Source: M3007 sp044350425 | GTDB taxonomy: Bacteria; Bacteroidota; Bacteroidia; Chitinophagales; Saprospiraceae | DNA length: 64,000 bases | NCBI GenBank assembly: GCA_044350425.1 | Contig: JBILHS010000013.1 | Coordinates: 8,730 to 72,729, forward strand | Direction of reading: 5' to 3' | In this document: positions 57,819-64,000 of the stretch, piece after piece | Layout: every line of letters begins with the position of its first letter | Position numbering within the stretch: the first letter of the stretch is position 1 | Position numbers and translations under genes: made by a program | The notes under the pieces: generated by a model | What the model saw: the letters and a program-made list of their open reading frames with translations, nothing else | Database searches by the model: none | What the model was told of the DNA's origin: nothing

Positions 57819-57940
57819 GGGGTCTTTTTTTGACCCATCGCCACTTCCGTGAGGACTCAAGCAAATGTATGAATCATATTTTGGTACCCTTACGAATATT
57901 AATTTTATGGCCTACAAATCAAAAAGGTCCGACAGAATGA
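57819..57940. mobile_element. MITE-like element, copy C (truncated, diverged)
   Basis: It matches the left half of the 236-bp element from GGGGTCTTTTTTTGACCC through CCACTTCCGTGAG and AAGCAAATGTA to CAAATCAAAAAGG. The right end is missing. It shows more base changes than copies A and B, so it is older. From here to 58217 I see no gene. Confidence 0.65.
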
Positions 57941-58223
57941 CAAGGCTTGGTTGCTCGGGTTGGTAACAAACAATTGATAATCAACTAATTTAATGTGCAT
58001 ACTGTAGGTCATAAGACACAAGCGCGGCGTTGGGCATGGCATTTTGAGGTAAGGCCAGTGAGAAAACCTGGCGCGACAGCATATAAAAGGCTGGCCGGTC
58101 ATCGTAGAAAACACTAAGCCCGGCGGGAACACCCCCAACACAGTATTTCAAAAATATTTCCAACTTTTACCAACCCTTTTTAAACGAGTTCCGATATTCC
58201 ATTCAAAAGCAATTCACTTGCAA

Positions 58224-58778
58224 ATGCAATACCACGTAAAAAGTACAGATGACGAGTTAAGACAGGGCTGTATCGAACAGCAACGTCTGGCTCAGCAGTA
58301 CTTATATCAGCGGTATTTCGGACGCTTGCTTGGGATTTCCATGCGTTACACCAATAACCGGGAGGATGCTACCGATATCCTGAATCAGGCTTTTTTGAAG
58401 ATTTTCAATAACCTGCATCAATATCAGGAGACCGGACCATTCGGAGCTTGGATGGCAAAAATCGTTTTTCATACCGCCATCGATCATGCCCGACACACCA
58501 GTACATATCGGAAGGTGATCAACTTTTCCATTGAAGCAGATCAATCGGTTGAAAGTGACATCAACAGCCGTCTGGATGTGGAAGACTTGTATCGCCTCAT
58601 TCAGAAAATAACCCCTGCTTCCAGAACCGTTTTCAGTCTTTATGTGGTGGATGGATACAAGCACAATGAAATCGCCGACATGCTTGGTATCAGTGTCGGT
58701 ACCTCCAAATGGCACCTTTCAAATGCCCGAACGGAGATGCAAAAGCAAGTTGAACAATATTATCAAACGAATCAATAA
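58224..58778 (+). CDS. ECF-type RNA polymerase sigma factor
   Basis: 184 residues from the ATG at 58224 (a TTG two codons upstream is in frame). Region 2 is 'RYTNNREDATDILNQAFLKI' with 'FGAWMAKIVFHTAIDHAR', and region 4 is 'VFSLYVVDGYKHNEIADMLG' with 'ISVGTSKWHLSNARTEMQ'. The linker lacks region 3, as in ECF sigma factors. It directs RNA polymerase to a small regulon under control of an anti-sigma factor. The next gene starts 5 bases after the stop and has an anti-sigma-like N-terminus and one membrane helix, so the two very likely act together. Confidence 0.93.
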   Translation: MQYHVKSTDDELRQGCIEQQRLAQQYLYQRYFGRLLGISMRYTNNREDATDILNQAFLKIFNNLHQYQETGPFGAWMAKIVFHTAIDHARHTSTYRKVINFSIEADQSVESDINSRLDVEDLYRLIQKITPASRTVFSLYVVDGYKHNEIADMLGISVGTSKWHLSNARTEMQKQVEQYYQTNQ

Positions 58779-58783
58779 GTACC

Positions 58784-60235
58784 ATGGATCCGAAGTTAAG
58801 CACAGCGGAAAGGAAAATGCAGGAGGAATTACTCCGGCATGAGTTCCCCTTCGATGAGAAGGCCTGGGCGTCTATGGAGGCCTTATTGGAAGAAGATAAG
58901 AAAAAGCCGGTTGCCGGGCTTCCTCCGGCTCCCAATCAAGGCATACCCGGGCCGGGACGAAACAGGAGCTTATTGCTAATTCTGCTTTTTTCAGCAGGGC
59001 TTGGCGCAGCTTCGTTGGCCTGGTGGAATGGAAAGCAGTCTTCAAATTCCATTTCTTCCTCCATTCCTTCAGGACAAAACACCGATTTACCGCTTCAAAC
59101 AGTTAGGAAAGAACAGGCGAATGGGGTAAAAACAAATGCTTTGAGCCCTGAAATATCGACTGAATCACCTGGTAATTCCATTTTGAATGAGGCCCCAGCG
59201 TCGAAACGCCTTATCCCAAGCCAAAAGAAAAGGCTTAGTTCCAATCCTGTCCAAAACGAAACTTTACCGGAGAAGCCTAAACCAGAAAATGCTGTCTTTC
59301 AGGATTCAAAACCCATCAGCACGAACCAAAAGGTATCTTCTAAGACCAAATCCGACCTGAAAAATGATTCCACACAAGGAGAAGGCTTGCTTTCCCACTC
59401 GGAAGTTACTCAGGCTATAAATGAGATCGCCCTGCTTGAAAACGAGAAAGCGCCGAACACAAACCCAACGGAAACAATGGCAATGCGGCAATTTTGGGAT
59501 TTGTCCAATCTATTTATCTGGCCTCCTTCCGCAATTGCTACCCCTGAGCCTCGCCTCGGCCTTGATTCATTGGTCCGTCCGGTTAAACGCGAGTCCCCTG
59601 TGATAAAACGCTTCGAACGCGGTTGGATCCTGGGAGCCAACGCCAATACCGTGGATTACCAGCCACTTCGTCTGAGTGTACTCCCGCATCTGGGCTATTT
59701 CGTAAACTATCGTTTTCGGCCGAATACCGTGCTCCAGGCTGAATTAATCACCAAGTATGTGCATGGATATCAACTGCATGCCGAATTCATGGATATAATT
59801 CCTGGCGGCTCCTCCCATATTATTTTGAACACCAACGACATCCTGTTTTTTGAATTACCAGTGGTATTAAAGCAGCAATTCAGGCCCGAACAATCCTGGT
59901 TGTTGGGTATTAAACCCTCCGGAAACTTAAAAGTGTTAAGCTACGGATTAGCTTCTTATAGCAACAATGCCCCCGGACGATTGCCAGATAGTCAAAACGG
60001 TATCCGCTATTTCGATCTCGGGCTGGTATTGGGCTGGGAATGGCGATATAGCAAATACTGGGCACTTGATATCCGTTACAATCAAGGCTTGCTCGACCTT
60101 ACTTATGATCAGTTTTACCGGGACAACAGTACCCACTTAAACTCAGACCTGCAGGTTTCCCTGCGCTATTCTATTCACCATAAATCACGCCGTCATGTGC
60201 CAAAAACTCTGTTTCCTACTCCTGCTGGCAAGTAG
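58784..60235 (+). CDS. Anti-sigma-like membrane protein joined to an outer-membrane beta-barrel domain
   Basis: 483 residues. The first 60 are cytoplasmic and helical ('MQEELLRHEFPFDEKAWASM', 'EALLEEDKKK'), similar in style to Bacteroidota anti-sigma regions, followed by one hydrophobic helix (about 62-81). Residues about 82-278 form a Ser/Asn/Lys/Pro-rich, probably disordered linker. Residues about 280-470 look like an outer-membrane beta-barrel ('YFDLGLVLGWEW', 'LDIRYNQGLLDLTYDQFY', 'LNSDLQVSLRYS'), homologous to the protein at 62227-62913. If uncut, the chain would span both membranes. 'AASLA' after the helix could also be a signal-peptidase site. It overlaps the next gene by 41 bases. Confidence 0.75.
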   Translation: MDPKLSTAERKMQEELLRHEFPFDEKAWASMEALLEEDKKKPVAGLPPAPNQGIPGPGRNRSLLLILLFSAGLGAASLAWWNGKQSSNSISSSIPSGQNTDLPLQTVRKEQANGVKTNALSPEISTESPGNSILNEAPASKRLIPSQKKRLSSNPVQNETLPEKPKPENAVFQDSKPISTNQKVSSKTKSDLKNDSTQGEGLLSHSEVTQAINEIALLENEKAPNTNPTETMAMRQFWDLSNLFIWPPSAIATPEPRLGLDSLVRPVKRESPVIKRFERGWILGANANTVDYQPLRLSVLPHLGYFVNYRFRPNTVLQAELITKYVHGYQLHAEFMDIIPGGSSHIILNTNDILFFELPVVLKQQFRPEQSWLLGIKPSGNLKVLSYGLASYSNNAPGRLPDSQNGIRYFDLGLVLGWEWRYSKYWALDIRYNQGLLDLTYDQFYRDNSTHLNSDLQVSLRYSIHHKSRRHVPKTLFPTPAGK

Positions 60236-60854
60236 TATCGGCTGCAAAAAGAACATAGATTTCCCTCCGGATATTCGCCCGAACGAGTTCTGGGCACAGT
60301 ACACCCTAATAGATGAAACCGGCGCAGAAAAATCCTATGCGTATCGGGGGGAAGACACGGTTACGCTCAATATCCTGGATGGCTATGTGGTATCCTTAGG
60401 CTACTTTAGCAATTATGGCATTCGGGACAGCATCAAACACATCGATGCCGGACTTTCGGAATTCCTTGCAGGAACGCCTATTACGGTTCGATTAAACATG
60501 CCTGGATTGCTGACGGATCCTTACAGTGTACCGGAATGGACGGAGGAAGAACTGGAAGCGCTGGTATTTCCGGGCAAGACTTTTGTTTTTGGTGAATGCC
60601 CGGGAGAAGCAAAGATCACATTGCGGGACTATCCGAATAAAACCTGGACTTGTACCAGTAAAAACAGCAGCAACAACCAAGGCTATTTCCGGGTGGAGGA
60701 GGTAACAGACTATGGCGCTCCCGAGATCGGCGTTCCTTATTTCGGCAAAAAAGTAAAAATCAGTTTCTCTGCAACGTTGCAGCACAGCTCTGGCGCTATT
60801 TGGACCCTGAAAAATGGCGAAGCAGTATTATTTTTTCAATTTTACAAATTCTAA
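60195..60854 (+). CDS. Lipoprotein paired with the sigma-linked barrel
   Basis: 219 residues; lipoprotein signal with Cys17 ('LLLLASSIGCKK'). The mature part is beta-rich; its second half ('WTEEELEALVFPGKTFVFGE', 'PGEAKITL', 'GAIWTLKNGEAVLFFQF') is clearly homologous to the lipoprotein at 62936-63613. The start codon lies inside the end of the barrel gene (41-base overlap), which indicates translational coupling. Family not recognised. It probably sits in the outer membrane with the barrel. Confidence 0.75.
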   Translation: MCQKLCFLLLLASSIGCKKNIDFPPDIRPNEFWAQYTLIDETGAEKSYAYRGEDTVTLNILDGYVVSLGYFSNYGIRDSIKHIDAGLSEFLAGTPITVRLNMPGLLTDPYSVPEWTEEELEALVFPGKTFVFGECPGEAKITLRDYPNKTWTCTSKNSSNNQGYFRVEEVTDYGAPEIGVPYFGKKVKISFSATLQHSSGAIWTLKNGEAVLFFQFYKF

Positions 60855-60866
60855 AATAAGCTTTTT

Positions 60867-61463
60867 ATGAAATACCATAATTCCCTGCTGGTTGGTGGGC
60901 TGATGCTGCTCGGCACTTTGTGGAGCGCCTGCAATCAAATGAGTAATTCTTCTATCAATGATTGTCCGCCTTGCCCGAATAACACCACTTGTCAGGACGG
61001 AGATTGCGGCTGCGACCCGGATCAATTTGACATGGGCAGCTGGTGCCTGAGAAAGCATGAAAACCTGTTTGTGGCGGCCAGCCTTGATTGCCCATGTATG
61101 GATGCGGTAGGGCTCTATTTGGAGCAAATTGAACCGGAACCCGGCAACGGTTCGTATCCATTGTCGAGTTATGATCTCGTTGGGCGCGGAAAAAACAATT
61201 GGGCGTCCGTCAATAAATTCTCCTACTACCAGCGTCCAGACGGAGATAGCATTGTGATTTACAATGCAGTAATACCGGGCACTCCCGGGTACTATGCCTG
61301 TGGAGTACAGGATACCTTAAACTGTGAGATCGACTTGTTTGGCAAATTCCATGGGCCGGATACCATTCAAACCCGGGTGGTTTATACCCGTTGCCGTAAC
61401 AAGGCTAATGTTGCAGTCAATTATAAGGAAATCAAGCAATTGACCTTTGTTAGAAAACGCTAA
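60867..61463 (+). CDS. Cysteine-rich lipoprotein
   Basis: 198 residues; lipoprotein signal with Cys22 ('LGTLWSACNQ'). Directly after it comes a dense cysteine cluster ('DCPPCPNNTTCQDGDCGCDP'), like an EGF-type or small disulfide knot. A beta-rich domain follows ('SLDCPCMDAVGLYLEQIEPE'). No family recognised. It starts 12 bases after the previous gene and is part of the sigma-factor operon. Confidence 0.7.
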   Translation: MKYHNSLLVGGLMLLGTLWSACNQMSNSSINDCPPCPNNTTCQDGDCGCDPDQFDMGSWCLRKHENLFVAASLDCPCMDAVGLYLEQIEPEPGNGSYPLSSYDLVGRGKNNWASVNKFSYYQRPDGDSIVIYNAVIPGTPGYYACGVQDTLNCEIDLFGKFHGPDTIQTRVVYTRCRNKANVAVNYKEIKQLTFVRKR

Positions 61464-61489
61464 TACCTCCCTTTTTAATTCCCTTAATT

Positions 61490-62194
61490 ATGTACACATT
61501 CATTCAAATTTTTTACCTGGCGGCCTTATTTATCCCGTCTTCCATGTTTGCGCAGCAACAGGATAAGGCTTCCCGATTCACCTTGGGGTTTGCCATCGGC
61601 ACTGGCTTTTCAGGTCAGGATAAATGCTATGATACCGGCGCCTACTACAAGGCAGGTCTGGTGTCAGGGTATCGCTTTTCCCGGTTTCTTTCCCTGGAGT
61701 CAAACCTGCAATTCCTACATCTGGATGGGCTGGTATATGGTTATTCCAATGGTGCAAGCTTTGAACTGAGCGGGCTGCGACAGTGGCGTAATGTAACCCT
61801 GATGCTTGGGCCTACATTTCATCTTCCAGCGCGACATGGAATAGAATGGAGCCTGGCGCCCAAAGCCGGGATGACGCTAAACCGGACCGTTCATTACATC
61901 CAGAATTTCGGAATTCCCTATCAAACTCGTTTTTATGAAGCTGATTTTCAGTCCGTTTATGAAGCCGACTTTCGAATGAGCTGGTGGTTTACAGATGGGA
62001 TTGCATTTGAAACCTCTGTAGGTGTTTTTGGCACCTTGAATGGCGATAAAGCATTGACTACAAGCAAGATAGAAGGAAGTCAAATTCCGGACGATAGCCA
62101 GATGCTACCGCCGGCTTTTCTTGAGGAGCTCACCCAGCACATGGGACAAATGAGCGCCTGGAACCTTAATCTGGGCTTTCGATTCAGACTTTAG
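61490..62194 (+). CDS. Outer-membrane beta-barrel protein
   Basis: 234 residues with a signal peptide ('FYLAALFIPSSMFAQQQ'). Alternating hydrophobic strands and the C-terminal 'WNLNLGFRFRL' with a final Leu after aromatic residues fit a small beta-barrel of the porin/OmpW-like type common in Bacteroidota. It is not closely similar to the duplicated barrels of this operon. It lies 26 bases after the cysteine-rich lipoprotein gene. Confidence 0.7.
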   Translation: MYTFIQIFYLAALFIPSSMFAQQQDKASRFTLGFAIGTGFSGQDKCYDTGAYYKAGLVSGYRFSRFLSLESNLQFLHLDGLVYGYSNGASFELSGLRQWRNVTLMLGPTFHLPARHGIEWSLAPKAGMTLNRTVHYIQNFGIPYQTRFYEADFQSVYEADFRMSWWFTDGIAFETSVGVFGTLNGDKALTTSKIEGSQIPDDSQMLPPAFLEELTQHMGQMSAWNLNLGFRFRL

Positions 62195-62226
62195 TAAATT
62201 TATTGACCTAAAAATCACCCAATCAC

Positions 62227-62913
62227 ATGCTGCTTCCTATTCTTTTGACAGGACTGCTCAGTCAGACACCCTGCTCGCCACCGGATTCCTCCGCTATTCC
62301 GATGAAGCGTTCGGGTGGAGGTATTACGCTTGGACTGCAATCCTCTATCGTAGACCCAAAGCCCTTTCAGCTCGGATCCGGTATTGTAGCTGGCTATTAC
62401 CGGTACTATAAGGTAAATCGACAATGGAGCCTTCAGGTCGAATTTCAAACTAAAATAGCCACAGGCTACAATATTTACACGCATTTTGAAGACAATGTGG
62501 TGAATCCGCAGGGCCTTAGTACCAGTCGGAGAACCTTTTATGTGCGTTCGCTGGTGCTTTTTGAAATGCCCGTAGTACTCCAATACCGGCCTCAGCCAGC
62601 TTCCAGACAAATATTCTTTGGTGGACTGAGGCCTTCAATCAATGTTACTACCAAACCTGTCAATGGGAACAATAGCATTTCTGTCTCCAATGGAGTGTTC
62701 CCAAGCGATTTTAGTGCCCTATCGGTACGAAAAGCCGTTCGCAGATTTGATCTTGGACTTACCCTTGGTTGGAGTTATGCATTTTCCACACACCTTAGTC
62801 TGGACCTTCGCTATACCCAGGGGTTTGTTGACCTGACGGCTGATAACTTTTTTAAAACCAAAGACAACACGCTTAACTCAGATTTTCAAGTAAGCTTCAG
62901 AACGAACCTCTAA
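62227..62913 (+). CDS. Outer-membrane beta-barrel protein, paralogue of the sigma-linked barrel domain
   Basis: 228 residues. The body matches residues 280-470 of the 58784-60235 protein: 'FEMPVVLQYRPQ' versus 'FELPVVLKQQFRP', 'RRFDLGLTLGW' versus 'RYFDLGLVLGW', 'LDLRYTQGFVDLTADNFF' versus 'LDIRYNQGLLDLTYDQFY', 'LNSDFQVSFR' versus 'LNSDLQVSLR'. It lacks the cytoplasmic and linker parts and has only a short hydrophobic N-terminus ('LLPILLTGLLSQT'). A lipoprotein gene follows, repeating the barrel+lipoprotein order of 58784-60854. Confidence 0.75.
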   Translation: MLLPILLTGLLSQTPCSPPDSSAIPMKRSGGGITLGLQSSIVDPKPFQLGSGIVAGYYRYYKVNRQWSLQVEFQTKIATGYNIYTHFEDNVVNPQGLSTSRRTFYVRSLVLFEMPVVLQYRPQPASRQIFFGGLRPSINVTTKPVNGNNSISVSNGVFPSDFSALSVRKAVRRFDLGLTLGWSYAFSTHLSLDLRYTQGFVDLTADNFFKTKDNTLNSDFQVSFRTNL

Positions 62914-62935
62914 GTCTTCCAACAACTTCCAACTT

Positions 62936-63613
62936 ATGTATAAGCTTCTACTCCCACTTCTGATCATTTCACTACTATTTGCCTGCAAAAAAGAGGTGGA
63001 TAACCTTCCGGTTGAAAGGCCTTTTGTCCGTGACTTTTATGTACAAGGCAGATGGCGTGACACTTTGCCAATCATTTTCAGTCCATTTGATTACACTGTT
63101 GGTAAATTAGTAGAAGCTCCTTCGGGGAATCAATTTACTTGTCATGGAGCCAGGGAGCTCCTTCCAACATTCAAAACCATTCAAAGTGGCATATATGGAT
63201 TATCCAGTACCAATCCGCTTTTTCTGGTCAGGTTTTCTTCTCTGGATATTGAAAATGATTGGTCCGCAGCTGAGCTGGAAGATTTGTTTGTCCCGGGGCG
63301 TATTTTCCCGATTACCGGCAATCCGGGCGAGGTTGAAATAGGCTTTGAAATCCCTGCCCTGTTCAACACGTCCTGGATAAACGAATCCGGAAAAGCCCCC
63401 AATCCATCCGGTGAGGTTAAGATATTGGCCATAGAACCTTATGAAACCGCTTATTATAATATTTTTAATTTTCTTATAACGCGTAAAGGCTATAAGGTCA
63501 GGTTGGAATTTCATGCAAACCTGGGGAGGGTGCAACCCCTGAACGGGCAACTAAAAGTAGTCGGAACGGCCGCGCTCCAGGACGGAGAGGCTTCCTTGTT
63601 TTTTGAATATTGA
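62936..63613 (+). CDS. Lipoprotein, paralogue of the 60195 gene product
   Basis: 225 residues; lipoprotein signal with Cys17 ('LLIISLLFACKK'). 'WSAAELEDLFVPGRIFPITG' and 'NPGEVEIGF' match 'WTEEELEALVFPGKTFVFGE' and 'CPGEAKITL' in the 60195 protein, and the C-terminus 'GTAALQDGEASLFFEY' matches 'KNGEAVLFFQF'. The end of the operon is marked by a hairpin 48 bases later. Function unknown; probably the partner of the barrel encoded just upstream. Confidence 0.75.
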   Translation: MYKLLLPLLIISLLFACKKEVDNLPVERPFVRDFYVQGRWRDTLPIIFSPFDYTVGKLVEAPSGNQFTCHGARELLPTFKTIQSGIYGLSSTNPLFLVRFSSLDIENDWSAAELEDLFVPGRIFPITGNPGEVEIGFEIPALFNTSWINESGKAPNPSGEVKILAIEPYETAYYNIFNFLITRKGYKVRLEFHANLGRVQPLNGQLKVVGTAALQDGEASLFFEY

Positions 63614-63660
63614 ATGGGATGGATGGCTAGAAAAGGCATTGGTATTTACCACTCTAAAAA

Positions 63661-63694
63661 AGAATTCCCTCACTGTTAGCAGTGAGGGAATTCT
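63661..63694. terminator. Perfect hairpin at the end of the sigma operon
   Basis: AGAATTCCCTCACTG and its complement make a 15-bp stem with the loop TTAG. The A run before it would give a T tract only on the minus strand, so it is a better terminator for minus-strand transcripts, but it may also protect the 3' end of the plus-strand operon mRNA. Confidence 0.65.
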
Positions 63695-63763
63695 AACCCA
63701 AACAAATAAAAACAAAAATTACTTGATGCAATTTTCCGCGCCGTCAGGTGTTCCCTAAAACAT

Positions 63764-63999
63764 GGCACCTCCCCCGCCGCGCCAGGGTCTTTTTTTGACC
63801 CAGCGCCACTTCCGTGAGTACCCAAGCAAATGTACAAATCATACCTTGGCGACCTTACGAATATTATGTTTACGGCCAACAAATCAAAAAAGTCTGACAG
63901 TTGGAACAATGGCACTCCAGCAGGTTTATTCCTCAGCCTGGAACCCTGCCGGAGTGGCGCCGGGTCAAAAAAAGACCCTGGCGCGGCGGGGGAGGTGCC
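63764..63999. mobile_element. MITE-like element, copy B (236 bp, complete)
   Basis: 47-bp terminal inverted repeats (63764-63810 and 63953-63999) differ at one base; they begin GGCACCTCCCCCGCCGCGCC and contain GGGTCTTTTTTTGACCC, itself a small palindrome. The interior is the same as copy A. No transposase is encoded. The target duplication cannot be checked because the window ends at 64000. Confidence 0.85.
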
Positions 64000-64000
64000 T

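Noticed and set aside
57905..58141. 78-residue minus-strand frame upstream of the sigma gene
   Set aside because: Cysteine/proline-rich random-looking composition, partly in MITE copy C; not supported.
1..64000. tRNA, rRNA and CRISPR arrays
   Set aside because: Looked for cloverleaf-like or regularly spaced repeats in all gaps and found none. The TGTCGTA repeats are too short and close for a CRISPR array.

Overview
This window comes from a chromosome of a Bacteroidota bacterium, most likely class Saprospiria (Haliscomenobacter/Lewinella-like). The evidence is type IX secretion (T9SS) C-terminal sorting domains on several very large surface proteins, SprB, HYR and P-domain repeats, a SusC/SusD locus with a propeller/Y_Y_Y/LuxR-type regulator, -7 boxes of the form TAnnTTTG, and lipoproteins with CKK/CxK starts. 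Base composition is moderate, apart from one clearly AT-rich gene (55815-56267). I saw no rRNA, tRNA or CRISPR array.

Layout. 1-4.5 kb: the 3' part of a giant SprB-repeat T9SS surface protein, then tatA. 4.9-5.6 kb: a cluster of palindromic repeats. 5.6-9.4 kb: dnaB interrupted by two full-size inteins with homing-endonuclease domains, one splitting the P-loop. Upstream of dnaB is an AT-rich 0.5 kb stretch with five DnaA-box-like sites, a candidate origin or DnaA-regulated region. 10-17.5 kb: housekeeping and stress genes (PLP enzyme, dTDP-rhamnose reductase, PfkB kinase, universal stress protein, CcoI-type copper ATPase). The ATPase carries a perfect palindromic repeat translated in frame. 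17.9-19.2 kb: a vitamin-K-dependent carboxylase homologue. 19.4-35.8 kb: two giant T9SS surface proteins (1690 and about 3497 residues) with a small LytTR regulator between them. 36-39.6 kb: an AarF/UbiB-like kinase, a PAS histidine kinase and a small membrane protein.

39.7-52.7 kb: a compact beta-1,3-glucan (laminarin-type) utilisation locus. A divergent membrane-bound regulator faces a T9SS-exported carbohydrate-binding protein, SusC, SusD, a PKD-like lipoprotein and two GH16 glucanases. The divergent promoter region holds TGTCGTA repeats spaced in exact multiples of 11 bp, a good operator candidate. 52.9-54.2 kb: an acetyl-CoA hydrolase/CoA-transferase. 54.3-58.1 kb: a decayed accessory region with a frameshifted small gene, an HNH-nuclease remnant, an AT-rich orphan, a DUF3601/Coq4-like fusion and several MITE-like elements.

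58.2-63.6 kb: an operon of an ECF sigma factor, a protein that joins an anti-sigma-like N-terminus and one membrane helix to an outer-membrane beta-barrel, lipoproteins and further barrels, two of them as a duplicated barrel+lipoprotein pair. This is the best candidate for an undescribed system: a possible envelope sensor wired straight to a sigma factor. The window ends inside or at the edge of a 236-bp element with 47-bp terminal inverted repeats.

All calls come from reading the sequence; no database search was run.
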